Source: Occultella glacieicola (GTDB taxonomy: Bacteria > Actinomycetota > Actinomycetes > Actinomycetales > Beutenbergiaceae). Taken from it: a stretch of DNA of 64,000 nt. A program made the position numbers and the translations under genes. This document shows, piece by piece, positions 45,267 through 54,800 of this stretch. Each line of letters opens with the position of its first letter. Within the stretch, counting starts at the first letter, position 1. The stretch spans positions 1 to 64,000 of the forward strand of contig NZ_SMNA01000008.1 of NCBI RefSeq assembly GCF_004353825.1, written 5' to 3'. The notes below the pieces were generated by a model. It was not told the DNA's origin. It did no database searches and saw only the letters and a program-made list of their open reading frames with translations.

Positions 45267-47987
45267 ATGGCGACCCGTACGACTTCCCCCGGACGGTCCG
45301 CCTCACCAGGACGCAAGAAGGGTTCGCCGAGCACGGCTCGGGCGGGCTCGACCTCGCGTTCCGGCGGGAGTGGGCGTAGTAAGCAGCCGGTGCAGCAGCA
45401 CCAGTCACCGCTGCCCGTGCGCATGGTGCGCGGGATCTGGATGGGGCTCGCCCACCTAGTCGGAGGGACGGCGCGCAGCATCGGATCCGGAGCCCGTAAC
45501 CTCGACCCCGCCCTCCGCCGGGACGGCATCGCCTTCCTGCTGCTCGCGCTCGCCGTGATCGTCGCCGTGCGTGAGTGGTTCGGGCTGTCCGGCGCCGCCG
45601 GGGAGATCGTGCACGCCGCGGCCGCCGGCCTCGTCGGCGTCCTCGCCATCGCGATCCCCGTGATCCTCGTCGGCATCGCGGTACGCCTCATGCGCCACCC
45701 GGAGCGCAAGGAGGTCAACGGCCGCGTGTTCATCGGCCTCAGTGCGATCACCGTCGCGGTCTGCGGCCTGGTCCATGTGGCCTCCGACCTGCCCGCGCCG
45801 CCGGCCTGGCAGGACGTCTTCGCCGCGGGAGGGCTGATCGGCTTCGTCGCCGCGAACCCGCTCTCGGCTGCCCTCACCGTCTGGGTGACCGTGCCGTTGC
45901 TCGTACTGTTGGCATTCTTCGGCCTCCTGGTCGTGACGGCCACACCGGTCGCCGCCATCCCGCGCCGGATCCGCCAGGGTGTGGACTGGGTCACCGGTGC
46001 GGACATCGACGCGCGGGCCGGCGACGACGCACCGGACGGCGACCACGACCCGGACGCGACCGAGAAGCTGGAGGGCCGCCCCCGCCGTCGGAGGTCGAAG
46101 GCGAAGGAGACGACCACCGCCGCTGCCGAGCCCGGCGCCTACACCGGCGACGAGGCGTTCGCCCACCCGCACGAGACCGAACCCGGCGACGCGCCGGAAC
46201 CGGCGCCGCGTGGCCGCAAACCGCGGGCGGGCAAACCGGCACCGGAACCGGCCGCCGTCGGGCCCGTCGACGAACCGGCCGAGGACCCGGGTGCGCCGGA
46301 GGACCTGGTCGCCCCGCCCACTCAGGCCCTGCCGGCCCGCGCCGAGCAGCTCGTCCTGGACCCGGGCCTGACCTACACGCTGCCCGGCGACGAGGCGCTC
46401 GTCCAGGGTGCGCCGCACAAGCTGCGTTCGCCCGCGAACGACCGCGTCGTCGAGGCGCTGACCACCGTGCTCACCGACTTCGGCGTCGACGCCCAGGTGA
46501 CCGGCTTCACCCGCGGTCCGACCGTCACCCGCTACGAGGTGGAGCTCGGTTCCGGGGTCAAGGTGGAGCGGGTCACCGCACTCAGCAAGAACATCGCCTA
46601 CGCCGTCGCGAGCGCGGACGTGCGGATCCTCTCGCCGATCCCGGGCAAGAAGGCCATCGGCATCGAGATCCCGAACGCCGACCGCGAGACCGTGGTCCTC
46701 GGTGACGTGCTCCGGTCCCCGGTGGCCCGCCGCAACGAGCACCCGATGGTGATCGGCGTCGGCAAGGACGTCGAGGGCGGCTACGTGGTCGCGAACCTCG
46801 CGAAGATGCCGCACATCCTGGTCGCGGGTGCCACCGGCGCCGGCAAGTCCTCGTTCGTGAACTCGATGATCACGTCGATCATGATGCGGGCCACCCCCGA
46901 GGAGGTGCGGATGGTGCTGGTCGACCCGAAGCGGGTCGAGCTGACCATCTACGAGGGCATCCCGCACCTGATCACCCCGATCATCACCAACCCGAAGAAG
47001 GCCGCCGAGGCCCTGGAGTGGGTGGTCCGGGAGATGGACGCCCGCTACGACGACCTGGCCGCGTTCGGGTACAAGCACATCGACGACTTCAACGCCGGGG
47101 TCCGCAACGGCAAGGTCAAGCCGCTGCCGGGTAGCGAACGCAAGATCGCGCCGTACCCGTACCTGCTGGTGGTGGTCGACGAGCTCGCCGACCTCATGAT
47201 GGTGGCCCCGCGGGACGTGGAGGCCTCGATCCAGCGGATCACCCAGCTCGCCCGCGCCGCCGGCATCCACCTGGTGCTGGCCACCCAGCGCCCGAGCGTG
47301 GACGTGGTCACGGGGCTGATCAAGGCGAACGTGCCGTCCCGGCTCGCGTTCGCGACCTCCTCGCTCGCGGACTCCCGGGTGGTCCTGGACCAGCCGGGCG
47401 CGGAGAAGCTGATCGGTCAGGGCGACGCCCTGTTCCTGCCGATGGGTGCCTCCAAGCCGATGCGCGTGCAGGGTGCCTGGGTCAGCGAGACCGAGGTGCA
47501 CGCCGTCGTCGAACACGTGAAGGGCCAACTCAAGCCCACCTACCGCGAGGACATCGTGGTGTCCGCGGCGAAGAAGCAGGTGGACGAGGACATCGGCGAC
47601 GATCTCGACCTGCTGCTGCAGGCGGCCGAGCTGGTGGTCACCACCCAGTTCGGGTCGACCTCGATGCTGCAGCGCAAGCTGCGCGTCGGGTTCGCCAAGG
47701 CCGGCCGGCTGATGGACCTGCTGGAGTCCCGCGAGATCGTCGGGCCATCGGAGGGCTCCAAGGCCCGCGACGTGCTGGTCCAGCCCGACGACCTGCCCGC
47801 CACGCTCGCGCTCCTGCGCGGCGAGAGCCCGGCCCCCGCCGCCGAGGATGACGAGCCGGTCTACGACGCCGGTCCCGAGGACCTCGTGGCCGCCGACCTC
47901 GACGACCGCGAGGAGGCCGTGGACTACTACGACTCCGACGACGACGACGACTCCGAGGACGCCTGGGACCTCACCAACCGGACCTGA
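45267..47987 (+). CDS. ftsK: DNA translocase FtsK/SpoIIIE
   Basis: Septal ATPase that pumps DNA during chromosome segregation. 906 residues: a basic N-terminus, four predicted membrane helices (about 85-230), an acidic/Pro-rich linker (235-365), the RecA-like motor with Walker A GATGAGKSS (521-529) and Walker B LLVVVDELADLM, and a gamma domain (about 775-840, TTQFGSTSMLQRKLRVGFAK) that reads orientation sequences. An acidic tail ends the protein. The start has a GAGAGGA-type site. It is divergent from the ROK operon, 208 bases apart. Confidence 0.96.
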   Translation: MATRTTSPGRSASPGRKKGSPSTARAGSTSRSGGSGRSKQPVQQHQSPLPVRMVRGIWMGLAHLVGGTARSIGSGARNLDPALRRDGIAFLLLALAVIVAVREWFGLSGAAGEIVHAAAAGLVGVLAIAIPVILVGIAVRLMRHPERKEVNGRVFIGLSAITVAVCGLVHVASDLPAPPAWQDVFAAGGLIGFVAANPLSAALTVWVTVPLLVLLAFFGLLVVTATPVAAIPRRIRQGVDWVTGADIDARAGDDAPDGDHDPDATEKLEGRPRRRRSKAKETTTAAAEPGAYTGDEAFAHPHETEPGDAPEPAPRGRKPRAGKPAPEPAAVGPVDEPAEDPGAPEDLVAPPTQALPARAEQLVLDPGLTYTLPGDEALVQGAPHKLRSPANDRVVEALTTVLTDFGVDAQVTGFTRGPTVTRYEVELGSGVKVERVTALSKNIAYAVASADVRILSPIPGKKAIGIEIPNADRETVVLGDVLRSPVARRNEHPMVIGVGKDVEGGYVVANLAKMPHILVAGATGAGKSSFVNSMITSIMMRATPEEVRMVLVDPKRVELTIYEGIPHLITPIITNPKKAAEALEWVVREMDARYDDLAAFGYKHIDDFNAGVRNGKVKPLPGSERKIAPYPYLLVVVDELADLMMVAPRDVEASIQRITQLARAAGIHLVLATQRPSVDVVTGLIKANVPSRLAFATSSLADSRVVLDQPGAEKLIGQGDALFLPMGASKPMRVQGAWVSETEVHAVVEHVKGQLKPTYREDIVVSAAKKQVDEDIGDDLDLLLQAAELVVTTQFGSTSMLQRKLRVGFAKAGRLMDLLESREIVGPSEGSKARDVLVQPDDLPATLALLRGESPAPAAEDDEPVYDAGPEDLVAADLDDREEAVDYYDSDDDDDSEDAWDLTNRT

Positions 47988-47993
47988 GGCCGC

Positions 47994-49328
47994 TCAGGAC
48001 CGGGGCACCACCACGGCGTCATCACCGGTCGGCGTTGGCGGCTCGATCCGCTCAGGGAACTCGGCGCCGGTCGAGTTCACCATCACCTGCTCCACGAGCT
48101 CCTGCCGGTTCGCCAGGGTGCCGGAGGACAGCGTCAGGCCCGACGGCGTGTCCCCGGCCAGCAGCGCGGGCAGCGGGTAGACCCGCTGGGCGCCGACCCG
48201 GTCCACGGTCATCGGGGTCCACTCCAGGCCGGTCACCCGGGCCGGGCCGTCGGCGGGCTTGACCACGGTCGCGGTCAGGAACAGCCCGGTGCCGGTCTGC
48301 GGGACGCAGCACAGGTCGTCCTGGTTGGAGATGAAGTTCCCCAACGAGTACGCGACCCACATGCCCGAGCCGTCCGGTCCGCCGTCGAGCAGTGCCATCG
48401 GCTGCGGCACGTGCGGATGGTTGCCGATGATCAGGTCCACCTGCCCCGAGGCGGCGAGCGCCTCGGCGACCTCGACCTGGTCGTCGGCGGGGGAGTTCTG
48501 GTACTCGTACCCCCAGTGGAGCGTCGCCACCACCAGGTCCGCGCCGGCCTCGCGGGCCGCGGTCGCCTGCGCGATCAGCGCGCCGGAGTCGATGAGCGTG
48601 ACCGACCACGGGGCGTCGGCCGGGATCGGCAGGCCGTTCGTGCCGTAGGTGGCGCCGATCTGCGCGACTCGGATCGTCTGGCCCTCCCGCTCGAGTTCGT
48701 AGATCTGCGGCGCGAGTTCCTCCTGCTCGCTCCGGGCCGAGCCGGCGTGGCCCAGGCCCGCCTCGTCGAAGGTGTCGAGGGTGTAGGCGAGGTTGTCGTA
48801 GCCGCGGTCGAGGGAGTGGTTCGTGCCGGTGGAGCACCCGTCCCAGCCGAGGTCGGCGAGGTTGCCCGCGATCTCGGTGGGCGCGCCGAACAGCGGATAG
48901 CCCGACGGCGTCTCGTCCGGCAGCGAGAGGGGCACCTCCATGTTGCACAGGGCGAGGTCCACGCCCGCGCTCCACGGGCGGGTCGCCTCGAGCAGCGGCG
49001 TGAAGTCGTAACCGCCGTCGATCCGGGCGTTGCGGATCACCGTGTCGTGCGGCAGCACGTCGCCGGCGGCGCCGATCGTGAACACGGCGTCCGGCTGTGG
49101 GGTCGGCGTCGGCTCTGGCGTAGCGGTCGGCTGGCTCGTGGTGCTCGGCTCGCCGGGGTCTGTGGTCGGCTCCGCGGCGGGGTCGGCAGGGCCGTCGGAG
49201 TTCCACGGCTGCCACGCCGCCAGGGCTCCGCCCGCGGTGACGCTGAGGATCAGGATCACCAGGATGGCGGGCAGCGGGAGGCCTCGGCGGCGTCGCTTGC
49301 GTCGCCGCGTGGCGGGGGTCTCGGGCAC
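47994..49328 (-). CDS. CapA-family (poly-gamma-glutamate synthesis-type) phosphoesterase-like protein
   Basis: 444 residues. One N-terminal membrane helix (about 18-40) anchors it, followed by a Thr/Pro-rich spacer (45-80) and an extracellular CapA domain with metallophosphatase-like motifs: AAGDVLPHD, NMEVPLS, GTNHSLDRG, LHWGYEY and IIGNHPHVPQ. CapA proteins belong to the calcineurin-like fold; in Bacillus they help release or attach poly-glutamate, but most actinobacterial members are unassigned. GTG start, six bases after TAGAAT, so leaderless. Convergent with ftsK by six bases and divergent from pgsA. Confidence 0.88.
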   Translation of the reverse strand: MPETPATRRRKRRRRGLPLPAILVILILSVTAGGALAAWQPWNSDGPADPAAEPTTDPGEPSTTSQPTATPEPTPTPQPDAVFTIGAAGDVLPHDTVIRNARIDGGYDFTPLLEATRPWSAGVDLALCNMEVPLSLPDETPSGYPLFGAPTEIAGNLADLGWDGCSTGTNHSLDRGYDNLAYTLDTFDEAGLGHAGSARSEQEELAPQIYELEREGQTIRVAQIGATYGTNGLPIPADAPWSVTLIDSGALIAQATAAREAGADLVVATLHWGYEYQNSPADDQVEVAEALAASGQVDLIIGNHPHVPQPMALLDGGPDGSGMWVAYSLGNFISNQDDLCCVPQTGTGLFLTATVVKPADGPARVTGLEWTPMTVDRVGAQRVYPLPALLAGDTPSGLTLSSGTLANRQELVEQVMVNSTGAEFPERIEPPTPTGDDAVVVPRS

Positions 49329-49334
49329 CCGCAG

Positions 49335-49340
49335 ATTCTA
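49335..49340 (-). promoter_or_regulatory. -10 element of capA-like gene, leaderless
   Basis: Minus-strand TAGAAT (five of six to consensus) six bases before the GTG. Confidence 0.55.
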
Positions 49341-49385
49341 TGTCGGGGCCGTGGGCGGGCCGCACCGGGGCCGGGGCCGGTCCCG

Positions 49386-49391
49386 TACCCT
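49386..49391 (+). promoter_or_regulatory. -10 element of pgsA, leaderless
   Basis: TACCCT ends six bases before the GTG start of pgsA. Confidence 0.5.
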
Positions 49392-49397
49392 GATCGG

Positions 49398-50036
49398 GTG
49401 ACGAGTGAATCCCGGTCCAGCGATGAAGCGACCGCCGAGGTCTGGAACCTGCCCAACGTTCTGACGATGGTCCGGGTGGTTCTCGTCCCGGTCTTCGCGA
49501 TCCTGCTCTGGCAGGACTCGACGGCGGCCCGCATCGGCGCGCTCGCGGTGTTCCTGATCGCCGCCTACACCGACCGGCTCGACGGTCAGATCGCCCGCAG
49601 CCGAGGCATCGTCACGAACTTCGGCAAGATCGCCGATCCGTTCGCGGACAAGCTGCTGACCGGCACGGCGATGGTCATGCTCTCCGTCATCGACCCCGGA
49701 CTGATGCCATGGTGGGCCACGATCCTCATCCTGGTCCGCGAGATCGGTATCACCGTGCTCCGGTTCGTCATGGTGCGCCGCGGCGTTGTGATGCCCGCCT
49801 CCAAGGGCGGCAAGCTCAAAACGGTCCTGCAGATCGTGTTCATCTCGCTGATGCTGCTGACGGTCGCGCTGGCCGGGTTGGCGTTCGGTGACGTGCTGCG
49901 GATCGTCGCCTTCGTGATCATGCTCGCCGCCCTCGTGGTCACCGTGGTCACCGGCGTCGACTACTGCTGGAAGGCCTGGCAGTCCGCGCGGTCCGGTGCC
50001 GAGGGTGCCGCCGCGGCCGACGGTGATGCCCGCTGA
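49398..50036 (+). CDS. pgsA: CDP-diacylglycerol-glycerol-3-phosphate 3-phosphatidyltransferase
   Basis: Membrane enzyme of phosphatidylglycerol/cardiolipin synthesis. 212 residues with several membrane helices. The CDP-alcohol phosphotransferase motif is complete: D59, D62-G63, A66-R67, G76, D80 and D84. Asn-Leu-Pro-Asn-Val near the N-terminus is typical. GTG start fixed by a -10 six bases upstream. The ftsK-pgsA-cinA-clgR order is the standard actinobacterial arrangement, here with a capA-like gene inserted after ftsK. It overlaps cinA by 11 bases. Confidence 0.94.
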   Translation: MTSESRSSDEATAEVWNLPNVLTMVRVVLVPVFAILLWQDSTAARIGALAVFLIAAYTDRLDGQIARSRGIVTNFGKIADPFADKLLTGTAMVMLSVIDPGLMPWWATILILVREIGITVLRFVMVRRGVVMPASKGGKLKTVLQIVFISLMLLTVALAGLAFGDVLRIVAFVIMLAALVVTVVTGVDYCWKAWQSARSGAEGAAAADGDAR

Positions 50037-50526
50037 CCGCACCGCCGCGATCCTCGCCCGCCTGATCGACGCAGGGCGCACCCTCGCGGTCGCGGAGTCC
50101 CTCACCGGTGGTGCGCTCGCGGCCGAGCTGGTCTCGGTCCCGGGGGTGTCCGCGGTGCTGCGCGGCGGGGTCGTGGCCTACGCGACCGACCTCAAGACCT
50201 CCGTGCTCGGCGTCGACGAGGACCTGCTCGCCGCCCACGGCCCCGTTCATCCGCAGGTCGCCCTCGAGATGGCCGACGGCGTCCGGGCGCGCCTCGGCGC
50301 AGACATCGGCCTGGGAACCACCGGGGTCGCCGGACCCGGACCCGCGGACGGCCGGCCGGCCGGCACCGTGTTCGTCGCGTGCACGACGCCCACCTGGCGC
50401 ACCGTGCGGGGCTATCACCTGGCCGGGACCCGACCCGCGGTCCGGTCCGCCACCGTGGCCCTCGCGCTCGCGCTGCTTCGTCAGGCCGGGGAACAAGTCG
50501 GGGACCGATCACGTTGGGACGAGTAA
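50026..50526 (+). CDS. cinA: CinA C-terminal-domain protein (NMN amidohydrolase, PncC type)
   Basis: 166 residues, the stand-alone CinA_C domain. Known members deamidate nicotinamide mononucleotide in NAD recycling. Signature VAESLTGG with the catalytic-type Ser is present, followed by [16 protein letters not shown] and [20 protein letters not shown]. The ATG lies within the end of pgsA. clgR follows after 158 bases that contain a small hairpin. Confidence 0.92.
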   Translation: MPADRTAAILARLIDAGRTLAVAESLTGGALAAELVSVPGVSAVLRGGVVAYATDLKTSVLGVDEDLLAAHGPVHPQVALEMADGVRARLGADIGLGTTGVAGPGPADGRPAGTVFVACTTPTWRTVRGYHLAGTRPAVRSATVALALALLRQAGEQVGDRSRWDE

Positions 50527-50590
50527 TGAAGCACAACATTGCGCCAGTGAACTCCCGGCCGGCGACCGGGGCCCCGAAGGGGCGAGGGCC

Positions 50591-50610
50591 GCATCGTTCG
50601 TCCACGATGC
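50591..50610 (+). terminator. Small hairpin between cinA and clgR
   Basis: Perfect 7-bp stem GCATCGT / ACGATGC with a six-base loop. It may end the pgsA-cinA transcript. A TACGGT (50637-50642) further on could be a clgR -10, with about 35 bases of leader; weak. Confidence 0.4.
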
Positions 50611-50684
50611 GCACGGCGCCCATCGCACCGGCGGGGTACGGTAGAACCACGGCAACGGCAACAGCGCGAGAGGAGGGACGCACC

Positions 50685-50996
50685 ATGGTGGTACTACGGC
50701 GTGAGATCGGTGATGTCCTTCGGGGCGCACGCCAACGCCAGGGACGCACTCTGCGCGAGGTGTCCTCGGCGGCACGGGTCTCGCTCGGCTACCTCTCGGA
50801 GGTCGAGCGGGGACAGAAGGAGGCCTCCTCGGAGTTGCTCTCCTCGATCTGCTCGGCTCTGAACATCCCACTCTCGGTGGTGCTGCGCGAGGTCTCCGAC
50901 CGCGTCGCACTCGTCGAGGGCATCGCGATCCCGGACACCATTCCCGCGGACTTCGCCTATCAGCTCGGTCGCGAAGAGGACCTCGCCACCGTCTGA
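50685..50996 (+). CDS. clgR: XRE-family regulator ClgR
   Basis: 103-residue helix-turn-helix protein (about 8-65, [33 protein letters not shown] in part) that in actinobacteria activates clp protease and stress genes. Position after ftsK-pgsA-cinA supports the name. AGGAGGG lies eight to nine bases upstream of the ATG. The last residues (EDLATV) are small and hydrophobic; ClgR of relatives is turned over by ClpCP through such a tail, but whether this one is a degron is not known. A hairpin terminator follows. Confidence 0.9.
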   Translation: MVVLRREIGDVLRGARQRQGRTLREVSSAARVSLGYLSEVERGQKEASSELLSSICSALNIPLSVVLREVSDRVALVEGIAIPDTIPADFAYQLGREEDLATV

Positions 50997-51014
50997 TCCC
51001 CTCATCGTCTCGAA

Positions 51015-51047
51015 CCGATGGCCCCGGCACTGCGCCGGGGCCATCGG
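51015..51047. terminator. Terminator between clgR and nei
   Basis: Perfect 14-bp stem CCGATGGCCCCGGC / GCCGGGGCCATCGG with a five-base loop between convergent genes. Confidence 0.85.
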
Positions 51048-51090
51048 CGTCTTCGCAGGTCGGTCGGACGGGAGGCACCGTCCCGCCGTC

Positions 51091-51876
51091 TCAGTCCGGT
51101 TGGCAGGTGGGGCAGTAGTAGGCGGGCCTGGTCATCGGTTCCACGCCGATCGGGGCGACGAGGATCGGGGTCCGGCAGCGCCGGCAGCCCCGGCCCTCGC
51201 GCCCGTGCACGTGCGTCGTGTATCCGGCCCGGGTGTCGCCGGTGGCCGTCAGCGCCGGGCCGTCCGCCGAGCGGCGCATCAGACGGTGGGCGGTCGCGAA
51301 GAGTTCGCGCCGCTCGCTCACACCCGAGACCGGCCGCCACGGGTTGACCCGGTGCCGCCACAATGTCTCGGCCAGGTAGATCGTGCCGATGCCGGCGGCC
51401 ACCGACTGGTCCAGGAGAGCCTCACCGATAGCTCGGTCCGGGTCTGTTCCCAGGTTCGCGACGGCGATGTCGAGGTTCGGTTCGTCGGCCATCAGGTCGG
51501 GGCCCAGATGCCGCAGCAGACCGTGCTCCTCGCGGGTGCGCACCAGGTCCATCATGCCCAGCTGCAGCCCGACGCAGGTCCACTGGTCCGTGCCGAGCAC
51601 GGCCCGGACGGTCGGGCGCCGCAGCGGTTCGGGCGGGTCCGCGGTGTGCCGGACCTGCCAGGTGCCGTCCATGCGCAGGTGGGTGTGCAGGGTGCGGCCG
51701 TCGTCCAGCCTGGTGAGCAGGTGCTTGCCGTAGGACACCGTGCCCACCGATCGCAGGCCGGTCAGGTCGTGCCCGGCAAGGCTGGGCCAGCGCAGTTCGC
51801 CGCGGACCAGGGGCCGGTCGCTCAGCGCGAGGCTGAGCCGTCGTGCCACCCGCAACAAGACATCGCCCTCAGGCAT
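51091..51876 (-). CDS. nei: Fpg/Nei-family DNA glycosylase (Nei2 type)
   Basis: Removes oxidised bases and cuts the strand at the site. 261 residues: P2-E3 at the N-terminus (MPEGD) give the Schiff-base nucleophile and acid, the helix-two-turn-helix region is near GTIYLAETLWRHRVNPWRPV, and a C-terminal zinc finger has CRRC and CPTC pairs. The MPEGD start, rather than MPELPE, marks the Nei branch. It lies six bases after the lhr stop, the lhr-nei operon known from mycobacteria. Confidence 0.92.
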   Translation of the reverse strand: MPEGDVLLRVARRLSLALSDRPLVRGELRWPSLAGHDLTGLRSVGTVSYGKHLLTRLDDGRTLHTHLRMDGTWQVRHTADPPEPLRRPTVRAVLGTDQWTCVGLQLGMMDLVRTREEHGLLRHLGPDLMADEPNLDIAVANLGTDPDRAIGEALLDQSVAAGIGTIYLAETLWRHRVNPWRPVSGVSERRELFATAHRLMRRSADGPALTATGDTRAGYTTHVHGREGRGCRRCRTPILVAPIGVEPMTRPAYYCPTCQPD

Positions 51877-51882
51877 CGAAGA

Positions 51883-54800
51883 TCAACCCCTGTCCTGGCG
51901 CAACCTTAACCCGCGGGGTGTCGCGATGAAGCCGGCTTCAGCGAGGGCGTCGACGAGCGGGGAGCGATCGGAGAGCGCGGGCGCGCCGTCGGCCCGGTGC
52001 ACCGTGAACCGGCCGAGCGCCCCGGTCCTGGCGACCCGCGCCAACTCCTGGGCGGCCGGGCCGAGGGTCGCCGGGTCCCGGGTGAAGGACAGGAGCGTCT
52101 TCGCGCCGCGCTCGAGATAGAGCACCAACTCACCACCGACGACGACGACGCTCGCGCCGACCTTCCGGCCCGGGCGGTGGCCACTGGTCTGCTCCACCAT
52201 GCCCATCGGCTCCGGCCAGCCGAGCGCAGCGCCGTACGGGTTGGCCGGGTCGGTGGCCGCCAACAGCAGCGCGCCGACGCCGGCGCGGGCGTCCGAGCGC
52301 AGCCGGTCCACGCTCTCGGGCAGCGCGAACTGGGCGGCGCCCAGGCCCTCGACGAAGTAGCCGCGGCGCACCTGCCCGGTCACCTCGAGTCCGGCCAGGA
52401 CCCGGTACACGGTCGAGAAGCCACCGGCGAACCGGTCGCCGACGGTGCCCCGGGTGACCAACCCGTCCCGCTCGAGCAGGGCTACCGCGGCGGCCGTCGC
52501 CCGGCGGGCCTCGTCCGAGCGGGGCGGCAGGCAGGACCATCGGCCGACGGCGTCGTCGGGCGTGGCGGGCCCCAGCGGGTGTGCGCCGGGCCGGCGCAGG
52601 GCGACCGACCGCAGCGATCGTCCCCGGGGGCGGGCCCGGTGGGTGCTGCGCGTGCCGGCCCGAGGCTTCGCACCGAGGCGGGCCCTCAGCGGGGTCAGGG
52701 TGTCGTTCGTGGCCGCGCCGTCCCAGGCGGCCTCCCAGAGCGCGGTCAGGATCTCGGCGGCCTCCGGCGGGTCCGACTCGGTCCAGCCGAGGCGGACCTC
52801 GGCGACGATGTCGCGGAAGAACCGGCCACCGCCGGCGGCGAGCACGTCGCGCACCGCCCGGCCCACCGCCGTGGGGTGTTCGGTGCTGGCCGGCGGCGCC
52901 AGGTCGGCGACGGCGTCCGCGGTGAGCAGCGCGACCATGCCGTCCGTTCCGGGTCCGCCCCCGGCGCCCACCCAGACCACCTCGCCGGCCGTGGTGAGCT
53001 CGTCGAGGAGTTCCGGGGCATAGTCGACCACCCGGGTGGGCAGGATCAGCGTCTCCAGCGCGGAGGCCGCAACCGGCGTACCGGCGAGCTGGTCGATCGC
53101 GGTCAGCAGGCCGTCGACCCCGCGGAGCTGGCGGACCTGGTGCCATCGCGGCAGGAACACCCCCAATGCCTCGGCCGGGACCGCCTCCACCTCCGCGCGC
53201 AGCACGGCCAGCGAGCGGCGACGGATCCGGCGCAGCACGTCGGCGTCGCAGTAGTCGGGGCCGGGCAGCGCGAGCGTCTGCGCGGTGTGCGCCTCGGCCG
53301 GCCGCAGGGTTCCCGAGTCGAGCAGGCCCCGCTCGGTCAGGTCCCGCAGCACGGGTGCGAGGGCGGCCGTGCCGAGCCCGAGCCGGGCCGCGACCTGCCC
53401 GGCGCGGAACGGGCCGTGGGTGCGGGCATGCCGGCGGACCAGGTCTGTCAGCGCCGTCGGGACCGGGGTGGTCATGGCCTCCGGCAGGCCCACCGGGAGG
53501 GCGACGCCGAGCGCGTCCCGGAGTCGTCCCGCGTCCTCGACCACGCACCACTGCGCCTGCCCGGCCACCCGGACACTGAGGATCCTGCGAGAGGCGGCGA
53601 GCTCGGTGAGCCACCCATCGAGCAGCTCGGGAGTCCGTACGCGTTCGGTCAGCTCGGCGTCGGTGATCGGCCCGAGCCGGCGGATGTGGTCCAGCACGGC
53701 CTCGGCGTCGCCGGCCAGGGAGGTCTCGGTGCGCAGCCCGACCTCGGCCTCCACCGACGCCAGGGCCCCGGGATCGAGGAGTTCGGCGACGTCGGCGCCC
53801 TCGCCGAGCAGCTCCGCGAGCAGGGTTGGGTCGAGGGTGAGCGCAGCCGCGCGGCGCTCGGCCAACGGTGCGTCTCCCTCGTACAGGAACTGCGCCACGT
53901 AACCGAACAGCAGGGACTGAGCGAACGGGGAGGGCTGCTGGGTGTGGACCTCGACCACCCGGACCCGGCGGCCCTGGATCTGACTCATGAGCTCGGTCAG
54001 GGCTGGAACGTCGAAGTCGTCCTGGAGGCACTCGCGCACGGCCTCGAGGACCACCGGGAAGTCCGGATAGTCCGCCGCGACCGAGAGCAGCTGGGCGCTG
54101 CGCTGGCGCTGCTGCCACAGGGGCTGGCGCCGGTCCGGGCGCCGGCGCGGCAGTAGCAGGGACCGAGCCGCGGCCTCGCGGAACCGGGCCGCGAAATGCG
54201 CCGAGCCGGCCAGGGCGGCGACGACCTCCCGGGAGGTCGCGTCCGGCTCGAGGAGCAGGTCCTCCAGGGGCAGTTCCCCGGCACCGCCGGCGCGCGCCGA
54301 CTCGGTCGAACGCACGGCGGACTCCTGACCGGCACCGTCGGCACCACCTCCAAGGCCGGTCAGATCCCAGTCGTCGGCGTCCCACACGTCCGCGGTGTCC
54401 GGCAGCCGCAGCACGATCCCGTCGTCGGAGTGCATCGCGGCCACGTCCATGCCGAAGCGGCGGCGCAGGTTCGCTCCGAGCACCAACGCCCAGGGGGCGT
54501 GCACCTTGGCGCCGTACGGGGAGTGGATCACCACCCGCCAATCCCCGAGCTCATCCCGGAACCGCTCCACCACGATGGTCCGATCGGTGCTCAACCGACC
54601 GGTCGCGGCCTCCTGGTCACGCAGGTAGGCGAGCAGGTTGTCGCGGGCCCAGTCGTCCAGGCCCCACTCGTCGAGCGAGGCCGGCGCGAACCCGGCAGCG
54701 CCGATCTCTCGGATCATCCCGCCGATGGCCCGGCCCAGCTCGGCGGGACGGCCCGGCGCGTCGCCCTTCCAGAACGGCAACCGGCCCGGCAGTCCCGGGG